Source: Siphonodentalium dalli
Taxonomy: Eukaryota > Mollusca > Scaphopoda > Gadilida > Siphonodentaliidae
Assembly (NCBI GenBank): GCA_032622095.1
Contig: CP136067.1
Span: 50,321,899 to 50,385,898, forward strand
Direction: 5' to 3'
Length of the DNA: 64,000 nt
Shown here: one piece after another, positions 31,188 to 42,639 of the stretch
How the letters are laid out: every line of letters starts with the position of its first letter
Numbering within the stretch: position 1 is the stretch's first letter
The notes under the pieces: generated by a model
Told to the model about the DNA's origin: nothing
The model's database searches: none
What the model saw: the letters and a program-made list of their open reading frames with translations, nothing else
Program-made: the position numbers and the translations under genes

Positions 31188-31307
31188 ACAGGTCGTTTCT
31201 TTGGTCGGATCATTATTCAATGTGTCTACAGGTAGTTCCTTTGGTCGGATCATTATTCAATGTGTCTACAGGTCGTTCCTTTGGTCGGATCATTATTCAA
31301 TGTGTCA
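31188..31307. repeat. Three ~43-bp tandem units
   Basis: Three copies of a unit with CTTTGGTCGGATCATTATTC and AATGTGTCTACAGGT. Confidence 0.95.
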
Positions 31308-31321
31308 TATAGCTGTTGACA

Positions 31322-31480
31322 TTATTGACATGTAGATGGGAACGAGTCATTTTGGGTCATTCGGCAAAAAAAACATGGCAACCAGCGCCCATGTTGGATT
31401 TCAAAATTCAATCCATAAGCACGGGCTACATGTCGTACTCTCCGTCTGATCACCAAGCAATTTGTTATGGATGTTAACCT
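31322..31480 (-). repeat. Inverted monomer of the CCAAGATGGC satellite
   Basis: ACATGTAGATGGGAACGAGT, CATTTTGGGTCATTCGGC, AACATGGCAACCAGCGCC and TTGAATTTTG-type segments are the complement of the 57-60 kb monomer. Confidence 0.8.
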
Positions 31481-31979
31481 CGGTACTTTCCGTCTATTCC
31501 ACGGAATATAAACTCGGAAGCACAAAGCGATATGATATTGTGATATTGGAAAACCACCTTGCCCTTCTGAATATTGATTATTGATATATCACCGAGCACT
31601 CACCTTCGAGTGTGTGGTGGCTGTACAAAAACAGTCTATTCGCCTATATTCATATATGTTTGGAGTGTTGGCAACGTTCCTCTTATTCTTAATATTTTCT
31701 GACATTCCGTCATGTTGCCTTTGGAATGCATATTTCAATCGGGTTTGAAATAGGTGGAATATCTCTACCTGGCATCTACAGGTTTAACATTATATAGTGT
31801 TGTTGTAACATTTTCGTAAATGAAACACGACGGAATTGGAAACATTTATTCACAACATGTCTTGTATCATTATCCATCATTTTTGCTATTTAAAACTTGC
31901 TATGCAAATCCAATCAACTAAGATGATCTGTTGCTCTCACGCACAACACATATAAAGTATCCAAGTCAGGCAAAGTGAC

Positions 31980-32860
31980 TGCTTGTCATTTAGTATAATA
32001 GAAGATACTCCAGTAGAACTAACAAAAGTGGTATGGAATAATGCGAGATAATGGGCTGTTGACAGACTAAGCAGGAAATAGTTAGATATTATGTATGGAA
32101 TTGTGTGTATCCTACACAATGACCTAGGTTTGCAAATATCAGCAAGTTATAAAATAATTGCAGCCTGGTAAATATCCTCTCTATATGTATAATAATAAAA
32201 TAATTGCAGCCTGGTAAATATCCTCTCTATGTATAATATGTCATGGATATGTCTACAACACAGTGACTTGAAAGTCATGATAAAGGTTCACTGTTCTTAT
32301 ATAGATAACAGCTTAAAATGTAGTACAGCCAAATAGCCAGAACACATTCGGACCATGTAATATAGCTTGCAGGGGATATACTGGGATCTGTATCATTTGT
32401 TTTTGTAAAATTGGCTGCATACCATATAATAGTGTTTTATGTGCACCTGTCAGCTTCCGGTGGATTGCTGTATTTGTCCACTATATCGATGGATTAGAAT
32501 TTCCACTTAGCAGTATGGAATTCGACCACACAGGAAGATCTATAGAATACTCTCATCACACACTGACATGGAAACGCCAATGCATATATACATGATTGTA
32601 TGCGGTAGACAAATGCCTATCAAACATTATTTGGAAAACAATCTTCATATTTACCTGTATTAAAAATATGTTAAATTAAAACAGCTTCTCAGTGAAACAG
32701 GTTAAACTGCCATTTGATCTAAAGGAGATAATTTCCCAGTCATATGAGTGATATCAATAGGGTTTTTATCATACTTTTATGCGGGTTTTAGACCAAAATT
32801 AGTAAAATTTGAGGGGGGGGGGGGTAAAAAAAAAATTTTGCAGGTTTGGGGTGGTGGTAC
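31980..32860 (+). repeat. Left arm of a widely spaced inverted repeat
   Basis: 31990-32155 (GTGGTATGGAATA, GACAGACTAAGCAGGAAATA, CAATGACCTAGGTTTG) and 32705-32860 match 42600-42220 in inverse order. An extra ~540 bp (32160-32700) is present only here and contains a short tandem duplication with TTGCAGCCTGGTAAATATCC. Confidence 0.7.
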
Positions 32861-32999
32861 CGAAAGTGCCAGAAGCAAAAAAAAAACCGCATACCTTCCT
32901 GCTTATTTTTACTACCCCCCCCCCACGGTTTAGCCTCGACATTAAATGTATTGTTTATTTAGTCCTTTGGGCATGACAATTCTCTTTGGTGGGACAGGG

Positions 33000-34690
33000 T
33001 CTATGGAAAGTACATATTACCTTAAGGTCTTCATCGCATTTATGCATTCATCATCATTAAAAGATATCATTCTTGATATAGAAAATCACGACTTCGTGGC
33101 ACATCAATGAAGACAAACATCACACATCATCGCCATCCACAGGCAAGCATAGTCTGGATACATAGCAAGTAGTAAACACACAAACCCTGCAGTATTCATA
33201 ACAAAGAAACATTGCATATAAATATATATACTAGGCCCACATATGTGCGCACACAAATATATTAAAGGAACTTGAGGAGTTCCTGCAAACACTATAGATG
33301 CCAGATCTAATCTATATCTATCTGATTGAGACATCAACAAACTGGCATCGAAAGATATAGCCTCACAATTTACTGTTAACCATATTAAAATAGGAAATAT
33401 ACTCCCAGCTATCGGTCCATATATGCTTTATATCAAAACGGGTCATACCTACTCGACTGATTTACTTGAAGACATAAATTATTATAAAAAAATCAAGGTA
33501 CGTGACATGATGAATCCTACTTATGCCCAACTCACCTTGTGAATGTTATGAGTCACCGTTAGTGGCACGTGGATTTCCTTGGTATTCTGTTCATGCCATT
33601 ATGCAAATTCTTACATTGATATATATTACAAATTAATTTAGCTAGATACATGGCTAGATATGACTAATTATACTGATGTCCAACTCACCTTGGGGCCAAT
33701 CACACTCACCGTTAGTGACATACGCTGATTTAACGCTGAACGTACGTGTGGTTCCTTGGTAAACGTATCGGAAAACGACGTGGACATCAATAGGATTATG
33801 CTCATCTATGGCATGTAAATAGTTTTTACGGTATATTAAAAGAATAATAATAATAATTTCAAGTTTTATTTCAGGGTTTTTTAAGGTTTTTCAAGTTCAT
33901 TTCAGGTGAAGTTCTCCATAACGAAGAAGGTGGAAGTCTACATCAACTTCATCAAGATAAAAAAAGAGGCCCTATTCACAATTTCTCTCAATTAAAAGAA
34001 TACCGGTAATCTCTAAAATTGCTAAAACACCATAATGTTTAAAAAAACACATGCCATTGTTTGCTCTTATTCTCACTACATTTTTGGGGACCATAATCAA
34101 GGAAATAAATGGTCTTAGAACTGTTTTATTATGCCATCCCCGATGGTTTTTGGTCACCTATTAGTGCCGGACAACTCCTTTACAGTCTCATACCCTGTAT
34201 AAACGCCATACTCATGCTGGGAATTTGTCAACTGCGGAAGTGGTAATGTACCATATGGTACATCACATCCTTAATTCCGCAGGTGCTATGTCCAGTAATA
34301 AATCAAATAATTTGATATTCTACATCTTTACAATTTCTGTTAATCTGTTAGGCATACTTGTTACGTACATGTAGGCCTATATCACATAATTATATATACC
34401 ATGTATTCCTGTTTATTTTTATCTATACATGTAGGTTGTCCTACACCAATATATGTCTTAAAGACCATTAAAACGTATCTTATCTTATCTACCGGTAGGC
34501 CTACTTGTCCTTTGATAGATCTGCATGTAAATTAAATACCACTAACTTAATCCAGTTAGCACCTAATTAACGAACCGGCGGCTGACTCAGCTGTCTCCGA
34601 CTATACAACTTTTAGTGTGCTGCAAAACGAAAAATGTCGATAAAAGTTGAAATATAAGACTTACAAATTATCTTTTTAATTTCTTTTGGT
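33000..34690. other. Spacer upstream of the ATP synthase gene
   Basis: No coding match. It contains two similar stretches with AACTCACCTTG and TCACCGTTAGTGRCA (33530-33570 and 33685-33722). Any ATP synthase promoter or leader exon would be expected at its right side. Confidence 0.35.
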
Positions 34691-34899
34691 AATTGCCATG
34701 GCTTATCACAAATAAAAAATCTAAATCAACTCGGCCCGGACTACAACTTTTAGAGTGTCTCGCTGTGGACATCGTCGTTCCAGATTCCTCTAAAATAGAC
34801 ATGCGCAGAATTACTTCCGATATCTGCTATAACCAAAGCTGCAGCCGATCTCGAAGTCGCTCATTTAGTCGCTTGTCGCCTATAACCTTGGCATCAACC

Positions 34900-34914
34900 T
34901 TTTTTATTTTTACA
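34900..34914 (+). promoter_or_regulatory. Likely 3' splice site in the 5' leader of the ATP synthase gamma gene
   Basis: A pyrimidine-rich run of Ts ends in ACAG at 34914, 30 bp before the start codon. If used, the gene has a non-coding first exon upstream. This is compatible with a retrogene that gained a leader exon, or with a native 5'UTR intron. Inference from sequence form only. Confidence 0.45.
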
Positions 34915-34944
34915 GGATTGTCACACTCTCCTGTACATGCGACC

Positions 34945-35823
34945 ATGTTTTCCAGGACAGTTTTGATTTTATCTCCACCTTCAACATGTGTCAACACACG
35001 TGGTATGGCTACTCTGAAAGATATCAGAAACCGGTTGAAGTCAGTAAAAAATATTCAGAAGATTACCAAGTCAATGCAGATGGTTTCTGCAGCAAAATTT
35101 GCCAAAGCTGAGAGAGAGCTTAGACCTGCTCGACCATACGGTCATGGAGCACAGGCATTTTTTGAAAAAGCAGATGTGGCAAATGATGAAACCAAGCCTC
35201 AGCACCTTGTTGTCGCTGTATCATCAGACAGAGGCCTCTGTGGAGCTATCCATTCAAGCATTGCAAAGACCATCAAACTGAAAATTGCTGATAGGGGCCA
35301 AGGAGTAGATACAAAGATTGTTGCAGTTGGCGATAAAGCAAGACTATTAATGCAGAAGGGATATGCATCTAATATCCTGATGCACTTCACAGAAATTGGA
35401 AAGAAACCACCTGTATTTCAAGATGCTGCAATAGTTAGCAAAGCCATACTTGATTCTGGATATGAGTATGACTTTGGGGAGTTGTATTTCAACACATTCA
35501 GGTCAGTGGTGTCCTATAGAACAACTGCTGTTCCTCTGCACTCATTAAATAATGTTAGTAAGGCAGAAAACATTGGAGTCTATGACAGCTTGGATGAAGA
35601 GGTGCTGCGCTGTTACAATGAGTTTGCAATGACCAGTCTGATCTACTTTGCTATGAAAGAGAATGCAACAAGTGAGCAGAGCTCAAGGATGACTTCTATG
35701 GATAGCGCCACCAAGAACGCAGGTGAAATGATAGACAAACTGACCTTGGCTTTCAACAGAACCAGACAAGCTGTTATCACCAGAGAACTGATCGAAATCA
35801 TATCTGGAGCAGCAGCCCTATGA
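34945..35823 (+). CDS. ATP5F1C: ATP synthase F1 subunit gamma, mitochondrial (single-exon CDS, likely retrocopy)
   Basis: 292 residues. Residues 1-21 (MFSRTVLILSPPSTCVNTRG then M) look like a mitochondrial presequence; the mature protein starts at ATLKDIRNRLKSVKNIQKIT, as in mammals. The SSDRGLCGAIHSSIAK segment and the C-terminal helix FNRTRQAVITRELIEIISGA are near-identical to animal gamma. Gamma is the rotating shaft of F1, coupling the c-ring to ATP synthesis at the inner membrane. The mature length of about 271 matches the family (273 in human). The reading frame is open upstream to 34693, but that part has no family match and contains acceptor-like TATTTTTACAG ending at 34914, so the ATG at 34945 is preferred. 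The CDS has no introns, whereas vertebrate genes have many; with an A10 run after ATTAAA this suggests a retrogene. No disabling mutation is seen. Confidence 0.95.
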   Translation: MFSRTVLILSPPSTCVNTRGMATLKDIRNRLKSVKNIQKITKSMQMVSAAKFAKAERELRPARPYGHGAQAFFEKADVANDETKPQHLVVAVSSDRGLCGAIHSSIAKTIKLKIADRGQGVDTKIVAVGDKARLLMQKGYASNILMHFTEIGKKPPVFQDAAIVSKAILDSGYEYDFGELYFNTFRSVVSYRTTAVPLHSLNNVSKAENIGVYDSLDEEVLRCYNEFAMTSLIYFAMKENATSEQSSRMTSMDSATKNAGEMIDKLTLAFNRTRQAVITRELIEIISGAAAL

Positions 35824-36068
35824 GCCAATTCAGAATAGTTGTTTTAATTTACATTTATTCAAGTTCAACTCCATGGATAATAACAACCAAGAAGAACTTT
35901 AACTAATGTAGGAGGAAGTGAATAACTGTCAATAGTGTGACCATTCTACGGTAGTTTCTTTATTGTTAAGTTCTAAATTTACAAATCATTCAGCTGTTTT
36001 TAGGCTATGACACTTTCAGCAGCTGTTTGGAAGGATTGTCCTTTTGTCATTCTTCTGAAGACATGGCT

Positions 36069-36095
36069 ATTAAAATGTAAACACTAAAAAAAAAA
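36069..36095 (+). terminator. Polyadenylation signal ATTAAA followed by genomic A10
   Basis: ATTAAA at 36069-36074 lies about 245 bp after the gamma stop codon. An A10 run starts 11 bp later (36086-36095). The spacing is that of a cleaved mRNA tail, as expected at the 3' end of a retroposed copy. Confidence 0.6.
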
Positions 36096-36111
36096 TTACA
36101 CTTATCTTCCA

Positions 36112-36290
36112 TCAGTACCAGGTACATACTAGTAGCAGTCCTTCCCAGGAGACGGGAGCGACTGCTCATGCACCCGTACACACTCGCAATTTTCAATTTA
36201 CGGGTGCTAAAAGGCGCACTCGTCCCTCTTGTCAAAATGATTATGATGACTGTCATAGTTGATTCAATATTGAATTATTTGAAGGTTTAT
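36112..36290. repeat. Fragment of a TIR element, inverted relative to 40805-40965
   Basis: GTCCTTCCCAGGAGACGGGA, CGCAATTTTCAATTTACGGG, GTTGATTCAATATTGAA occur inverted at 40820-40965. It starts 17 bp after the ATP synthase poly(A) tract. Confidence 0.75.
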
Positions 36291-36299
36291 TTTTATCCT

Positions 36300-37500
36300 T
36301 TTCTGTTTCAATTCAATTATGGGCATGTGAAAGTGTGACTAGGCCAAAGAAAAAAATGCTGTGTTTCCGCACATCGACCTACCCTAAAAATAACCCACCG
36401 ACCCTAAACTTTTTATAGATATTTTGAGAAAAAGTTTTTAAAAAAATTAAAAAATTTTTTTTTACTGTTTTTACCACTAATGATCCTAAATATTGATCAT
36501 TAGTGTGCAACTAACTAGCAAAACACATGGTTTCTAACATATCCCTGTGAAAAGTGACCTTGAAGTGACAGTTGTCTCAAAAGCCCCAGGTGTGTGATGG
36601 GTTGTGGATCGATGGGCATGGATTTTGCAATTTTAATTCTCTGCATAGACTGGAATAGGGCGTGTGCTTCAAACTCATAAATGGGAATTTCAAACTAATA
36701 GTTGTGAGAAAACAACCACTAATCAGTTAATGATTTATTGTGTCGCCTATTCGACCCAAAGAAACAAGTTACATGAATATGAACACATAAGGACACAGAC
36801 AAATAATGAAAACAAGGCAAATAAATACATGCAATAACATAAATGACACACACACTAAGAATCATGCAGACAAACAAATTCAAATCAAATAAATAATCAT
36901 CCGACAATGTTTTCTAGATTGGTGAACCAGAACTACAAGCAAATGATGCAATTGAAGTCATAGCCTTCATTTGATTTACTGCTATGTACACGTAAACTTT
37001 ACTGTTAAAGTCAGCAATTTATTGTTGAATCACCTGATTAAATGGTAGTTTAATACTGGCGCAAAGGTGTTATTAATTGAAATAAATGCCCTATCTATAA
37101 CTTTCATGCCGCCAAGCCGAAGGCCGCCAAAAAGGAGAACTGAGACCAGAGAAATAGCATACTCCGAGACGACCAAGCCAGAGTTGGACCCAAATCGGGG
37201 ATCTCTCTCTCTGGAAGACCCACAAACGCCAATGCCTTTGTGCAGTCTTACCGACTCGGAGCCAAACATTTCCTCAGCACCACTCAGTAATACTAATTTG
37301 TTAACAACATGAATTACTTGTCTATTTTTATGCTGCCACTGGCCACCTAAATACTAGTATATGTGTGTGTTTATATACAATAAAGAACTGAATGACTGAT
37401 AATGAATTATGCATGGCTGACTGCCCCAAATGAGAAACTGATATGAGTGAAGGATCTGGAGGTGCATACTAGTCAGAAATTGAACATCACCAACATGTAC
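36300..37500. other. Spacer, no gene recognised
   Basis: An open stretch at 37067-37309 (plus strand) reads MPPSRRPPKRRTETREIAYS and is richer in GC than its surroundings, but no family is recognised; it could be a fragment of a retroelement. Confidence 0.3.
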
Positions 37501-37515
37501 AAGATATAAATCATT

Positions 37516-38387
37516 TTACTCCAATCTGTTGACCACCTGTATGAGAAAGGATCTCAATCTACGCGTACCTTCAAAATTAAGATGTAAACCATCCTCAGCG
37601 TATAATATATCTTTGGGAGATCCTTTCTCAAAGAATACTCTGTATGTTTTGAGAAACTGCATGTGATTATGCGAACAAATGTTTGATAGAATATTGTTCA
37701 CTTCCATTACTCTTTTTCCAAGATTTTTGAAATCTTTTGGTCGGGGGATGATTGATGACATGATAATCTTGCTTGTGGTATGCTTGTGAGTTGCTCTTAT
37801 CAAATCTTGATATAGTTTTTTGAACTGCTTGTCTGTCAAGCTCAAATCTTCGATGTTATTTGTACCCACGTGGTATATGATATGAGAGAAAGAAGCTAAA
37901 TTAGTACCTTTAAGCTTCTTGTTGCTTACTCTCCTTGTGAGGGTTTGAATGTCAGTACCTCTGAATGGTAGCACCTCCAGATCAAAAATACTCGCTATGT
38001 ATTTACATATTGAGTCACTCACCAAAAGAACCTTCCGGTTTTTCTTGGCTCTACTTGATCTGTGTCGCGCCGAATAGCCGACAAATCTTCTCTCAACTGT
38101 CTTATCTCCAGCTGTTTCCTATCGTGATTCAGAGTAAGCTTTGCCTATCTAACTTGCTCCTGCAGCATTGCGATCTCACCGTCGCCATTGGCTGTCGCAC
38201 CGTAAACACTACTCTCTACACCATCGTCAAACACCTCAGACTTCTTGTCTTCGAAACCCATGAAATCCTGAGATGGCAAGCCCTTTTCTTTTTCATTATC
38301 CACTTTAGATCGTTGGTCTTTTCCTTTGCTAAACGCATCATAGTCCAGCACTTTAACATCCCTTTTGGGTCGACCTGTTTCTGACAT
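37516..38387 (-). pseudogene. SGNH/GDSL-hydrolase-like gene, copy 1 (broken)
   Basis: Read from 38387 downward. The N-terminus is MSETGRPKRDVKVLDYDAFS and continues acidic and charged to LQEQVR, where a TAG replaces the GAG of copy 2 (38145). A 1-bp loss near 38055 then shifts the frame. The C-terminal half is open from 38025: VSDSICKY (block I, Ser nucleophile), HVGTNN (block III) and AEDGLHLNFEG (block V Asp-x2-His), giving a plausible Ser-Asp-His triad. Similar stand-alone SGNH domains are common in invertebrate genomes, some inside LINE ORF1 proteins; the true affiliation here is unknown. It ends at 37516 with NRLE. Confidence 0.75.
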
Positions 38388-38715
38388 TCCTAAATACCGG
38401 AACCGTTATCTTTATAGGCCGGACCAATTTCGTGGCGGGTGTGCGCTCGCTGGTCGTTCAAATCTCATGTATAATTCAAATCAAATCCAAAAAAAAATTG
38501 TTGCCTAAATCGGCTTTCAAATCAAAACTGAACTTGTTTCTTCGGAGTCAAATAATAGAATGCACACACAAAGGAATTTCGCGCGCGAAATATTACTCAC
38601 TCATTAATGAAACCCACCAATGATACTGTCGATAAGAATAACCAATCAGTAGCCGTAAACTAATTACTACGACTAAATCAACACAACAGAGATATATTTA
38701 GTTAAAGTGACATAC

Positions 38716-39473
38716 CAAATGAGAAACTGCATGTGATTATGCGAAAAATTGTTTGATAGAATATTGTTCACTTCCATTACTCTTTTTCCAAGATTTTTGA
38801 AATCTTTTGGTCGGGGGATGATTGATGACATGATAATCTTGCTTGTGGTATGCTTGTGAGTTGCTCTTATCAAATCTTGATATAGTTTTTTGAACTGCTT
38901 GTCTGTCAAGCTCAAATCTTCGATGTTATTTGTACCCACGTGGTATATGATATTAGAGAAGGAAGCTAAATTAGTACCTTTAAGCTTCTTGTTGCTTACT
39001 CTCCTTGTGAGGGTTTGAATGTCAGTACCTCTGAATGGTAGCACCTCCAGATCAAAAATACTCGCTATGTATTTACATATTGAGTCACTCACCAAAAGAA
39101 CCTTCCGGTTTTTCTTGGCTCTTACTTGATCTGTGTCGCGCCGAATAGCCGACAAATCTTCTCTCAACTGTCTTATCTCCAGCTGTTTCCTATCGTGATT
39201 CAGAGTATAAAGCTTTGCCTCTCTAACTTGCTCCTGCAGCATTGTGATCTCACCGTCGCCATTGGCTGTCGCACCGTAAACACTACTCTCTACACCATCG
39301 TCAAACACCTCAGACTTCTTGTCTTCGAAACCCATGAAATCCTGAGATGGCAAGCCCTTTTCCTTTTCATTATCCACTTTAAATAGATCGTTGGTCTTTT
39401 CCGTTGCTAAACGCATCATACATAGTCCAGCACTTTAACATCCCTTTTGGGTCGACCTGTTTCTGACATTCCT
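38716..39473 (-). pseudogene. SGNH/GDSL-hydrolase-like gene, copy 2 (frameshifted and truncated)
   Basis: It starts with the same MSETGRPKRDVKVLDY at 39473, then a 4-bp insertion near 39415 (TATG duplicated) breaks the frame. The rest is open from 39419 and includes a coiled-coil-like charged stretch, RAKKNRKVLLVSDSICKY, HVGTNN and the helix region. It is cut at 38716 after HNHMQFL, so block V with the catalytic Asp-His is absent. Each copy carries different damage, so they decayed independently. About 230 bp upstream of the start is also duplicated (38410-38700 and 39480-39735). Confidence 0.75.
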
Positions 39474-39759
39474 AAATACCGGAACCATTATCTTCATAGG
39501 CCGGACCAATTTCGTGCTCTAATTCAAATCAAAAAAAATTTGTTGCCTAAATCGGCTTTCAAATAAAAACTGAACTTGTTTCTTCGGAGTCAAATAATAG
39601 AATGCACACACAAAGGAATTTTACTCACTCATTAATGAAACCCGCCAATGATACCGTTGATATGAATAACCAATCAGTAGCCGTAAACTAATTACTACGA
39701 CTAAATCAATACAACAGAGATATATTTATATATAAAATAAAGACAAAGTACATATGAGG

Positions 39760-39990
39760 ATGGGGTATTTATTTATTTTTTGTATACCGAATTGTATTAT
39801 TTTATCGCGTTGCAGTTAGTTTGCGTCGGCATTTTGTCCCGTTATTTACCTGTGATCGCAGTTGATTCCTCAAAATTCGGCTGAAAATATGCCCATCATT
39901 GACTTACCGATCTATAAGTCGCAGGAGGATTTTAATAGGGCAAATTGGGTTAAAAAGATGCGACTTATCCACCGGCCGGTACGGTAGTTA
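39760..39990. mobile_element. Right part of a pogo-like element
   Basis: Ends AAAGATGCGACTTATCCACC and GGTACGGTA, as in the right end near 2745-2782. GCGTTGCAGTTAGTTTGCGT and CGATCTATAAGTCGCAGGAG precede it. No left end found. Confidence 0.5.
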
Positions 39991-40629
39991 AAGTAACATA
40001 CCAAATGGTGAACGATTTAAATCCAAAGGCTTTCCTATTCTAATAGCGAATTATGTAATTTGTAAACAAATTGTACAATTTCATGAGAGAGGATCTCATG
40101 CCTGCTTTATTCCTTGTTTGGGACTTGTGGAACATAGGAACACTATCAACAGATGGTGGGTGTGTTTCTGTATATACATGTATAGATGTTATCATCACAT
40201 ATGTTAGGGGTACAGCTACTGTTTCCAAAAACCAGGCATGCTAGGTTGGGTGTACTGCCTAACTGGCTATCTCCAGACAATGGGATGTAGTCGTCACAAT
40301 ACAAGTATGGTATAATGGCGGTATTATGGATAAAATTCTTTTAAAAAGTTAGTGACATCAATTTCGTTCCAAGTTTATAGCCAAATTTATGAAAATGTGG
40401 TATGTGAATAATAAAAAACATACTTCAGCATGAAGTAAGTTTGATCTTTTATCAATCTTAATGTATATTTCCACTGTGTTGATCAAGTAATACTTTCCCC
40501 ACAACACGAGTTGGCATTTTATGTAACTTCGGTCGAGGTAGTTCAATATTTCTGCAGCTGGATAAAAACATACAATCTTTTTTTTTTGGCCCTACATATA
40601 GACAGACAGTATATTTTTGTTTGAGAAAC

Positions 40630-41070
40630 ACCCTATCTTTCCCACGAGGAAAACACAGCGAGAGCACTTATTTACTCTCGCAATTCAGAAGACCGTTAGA
40701 CGGGTGTAATTGCGGCCATAATATAAGTTGGGTTTTTCTCAAACAAAATAGTCAACTTAAACTTTCACATGTCCATAATTTAACTGAGATGGGAAAGGTT
40801 CTAAATATACCTTCAGAAAGTTCAATATTGAATCAACTATTTATACAGTGACCATGAACATTTTGACAAGATCTCGAGACGAGTGCAGATTTTTTCACCC
40901 GTGAATTAAAAATTGCAAGTGCATACGGGTGAGAGAGCAATTGCTCCCGTCTCCTGGGAAGGATTGAACACCAACTTATGATTATATTACTGGGTGCAAT
41001 TACACCCGTCTTATGAATTGCGGGAGCAAATAAGTGCTCTTGTTGTGTTTTCCTCCTGGGAAGGACAGCT
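40630..41070. mobile_element. Element with ~100-bp inverted ends
   Basis: TTCCCACGAGGAAAACACAG and TCGCAATTCAGAAGACCGTT (40637-40735) return inverted at 40969-41066 (CCCGTCTTATGAATTGCGGG, GTGTTTTCCTCCTGGGAAGG). The middle holds the segment also found beside the ATP synthase gene. Confidence 0.7.
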
Positions 41071-41079
41071 AGTAGCAAA

Positions 41080-42210
41080 TGAAATTTTTAATGAATTGTT
41101 GTTATCGACAAATTAGCATCTGACCGATGAATGTTTGTTCACCATCTGTGAATAATCAGGCTGAATCCCTGCATGAGTGCACTGGGCCTTTAATAGACAT
41201 GTAGTAATGTAGTTGATAAGGCATTTATTTTTTATAACTTCAAGTCTTGGTTTACAGATTTTTTTGTCTCGGAGGTAGGGGAGGTTGGAGGAAAAAAAAA
41301 TAAAAAAATTTAAAGATATGATTTAAAAAACAATTCAAATTATATAAAAATAGGGTCGGGATAACTAAAATATTTGCTGTATAATAAAATATCCTCATCT
41401 AAAACAGAAGCCACCAGATCGCCTATATGGCTATATATGCTTTGCTCATGTCCGCTTGCACAGGTAAATATACCGGTATATATATATATATATAATTTTT
41501 TGGAAGTGTCTTCAGGCCTGCAAATTTGAGGCAAACAACTGTTCAGTTTGCCTGGAGATTATCTAAAATGAAAATGCCGCGAACGAAAAAAAGGTTGCGC
41601 CGAAGTTTTTTGCAGGTCTCGTGATTTATAAACTGAATCTCACCTCAATTTGAGACATTCAAAATTATTATGGTACATGTATTTCAATGAGTTGCCAGAT
41701 GCCCATCTGTAGTTAATAATACCAGTTGTAGTGATTTAATATAACAGATTGTGTAACTCTTCTGCTAACCTGTGGTATGGGTTACCTAAACACAAACCAG
41801 GTGAACAAAAAATAGGTTACACATAATTTTGAAACGTGCAGGCCTGGTCTTTAAGGCAAGATACGGAGAGATCAGATAGATGAGAAAAAAATATCACCAA
41901 TATCGGCATCCACCATGCATGTGGCATTACATTCAAATTTAATACCCACCGGAAAAGCCGGTAATTATAGCTGTCTTCCTTGTGTATAATTTACTATTAT
42001 TAACCTACTTACTAGATCTGTAGCATACCATAAACATGCCAGGATGCTTCGCTGTTCAATTAATTTTGTTGGCATATTTTACGCAAACTTTAAAAATTGT
42101 TTTTTCTAATTTATATTTTTTTTATGTCTGGATTAATATTCCCATCGACATGAGGAATATAAATAAAAAACGATAAATAAAATTATTTTTTTGGGTAGGG
42201 AAATTTGCAT
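41080..42210. other. Spacer, nothing recognised
   Basis: AT-rich with an (AT)n run at 41478-41496. No coding match. Confidence 0.35.
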
Positions 42211-42214
42211 CTGG

Positions 42215-42605
42215 CATTTTCGGGGACACACCACCCCCAAACCTGCACAAAATTTTTTTTTTAGTCCCAATTTTTTGACACCCACCCCCCAAATTTCACT
42301 AAAATTGGTATAAAATCGCATAAAACTCTACTGATATCACTCATATGACTGGGAATGATCTCAATTAGTTCAAATAACAGTTTAACCTATTTCAGAAGCT
42401 GTTTTAATTGAAAAAAAAAAGTTTTATAAATTGCTGATCATCTGTAAACCTAGGTCATTGTGCAGAAAACACAAAATTTCATAATTTATAACTATTTCCT
42501 GATTAGTCTGTCAACCAGCCCATTATCTAACATATTCCATACCACTTATGTTAGTCTACTGGAGCAACTTACTTCTATTTCACTAAACTAGCTGAAACAG
42601 GCTCC
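42215..42605 (-). repeat. Right arm of the inverted repeat with 31980-32860
   Basis: ACACCACCCCCAAACCTGCA, ATATCACTCATATGACTGGG, CCTAGGTCATTGTG and TTCCATACCACTT are the complement of the left arm. The two arms bracket the ATP synthase gene and the SGNH copies. Confidence 0.7.
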
Positions 42606-42639
42606 CTTTGGGAGCCTATATTCAGCATCGGGCATACCT

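Noticed and set aside
34693-34944. In-frame extension of the ATP synthase gamma protein by 84 residues
   Set aside because: No family match, contains an acceptor-like TTTTTACAG just before the conserved start, and the start at 34945 gives a normal presequence.
37067-37312. GC-richer open frame with MPPSRRPPKRR
   Set aside because: Only composition supports it; no family match. Mentioned only in the spacer entry.
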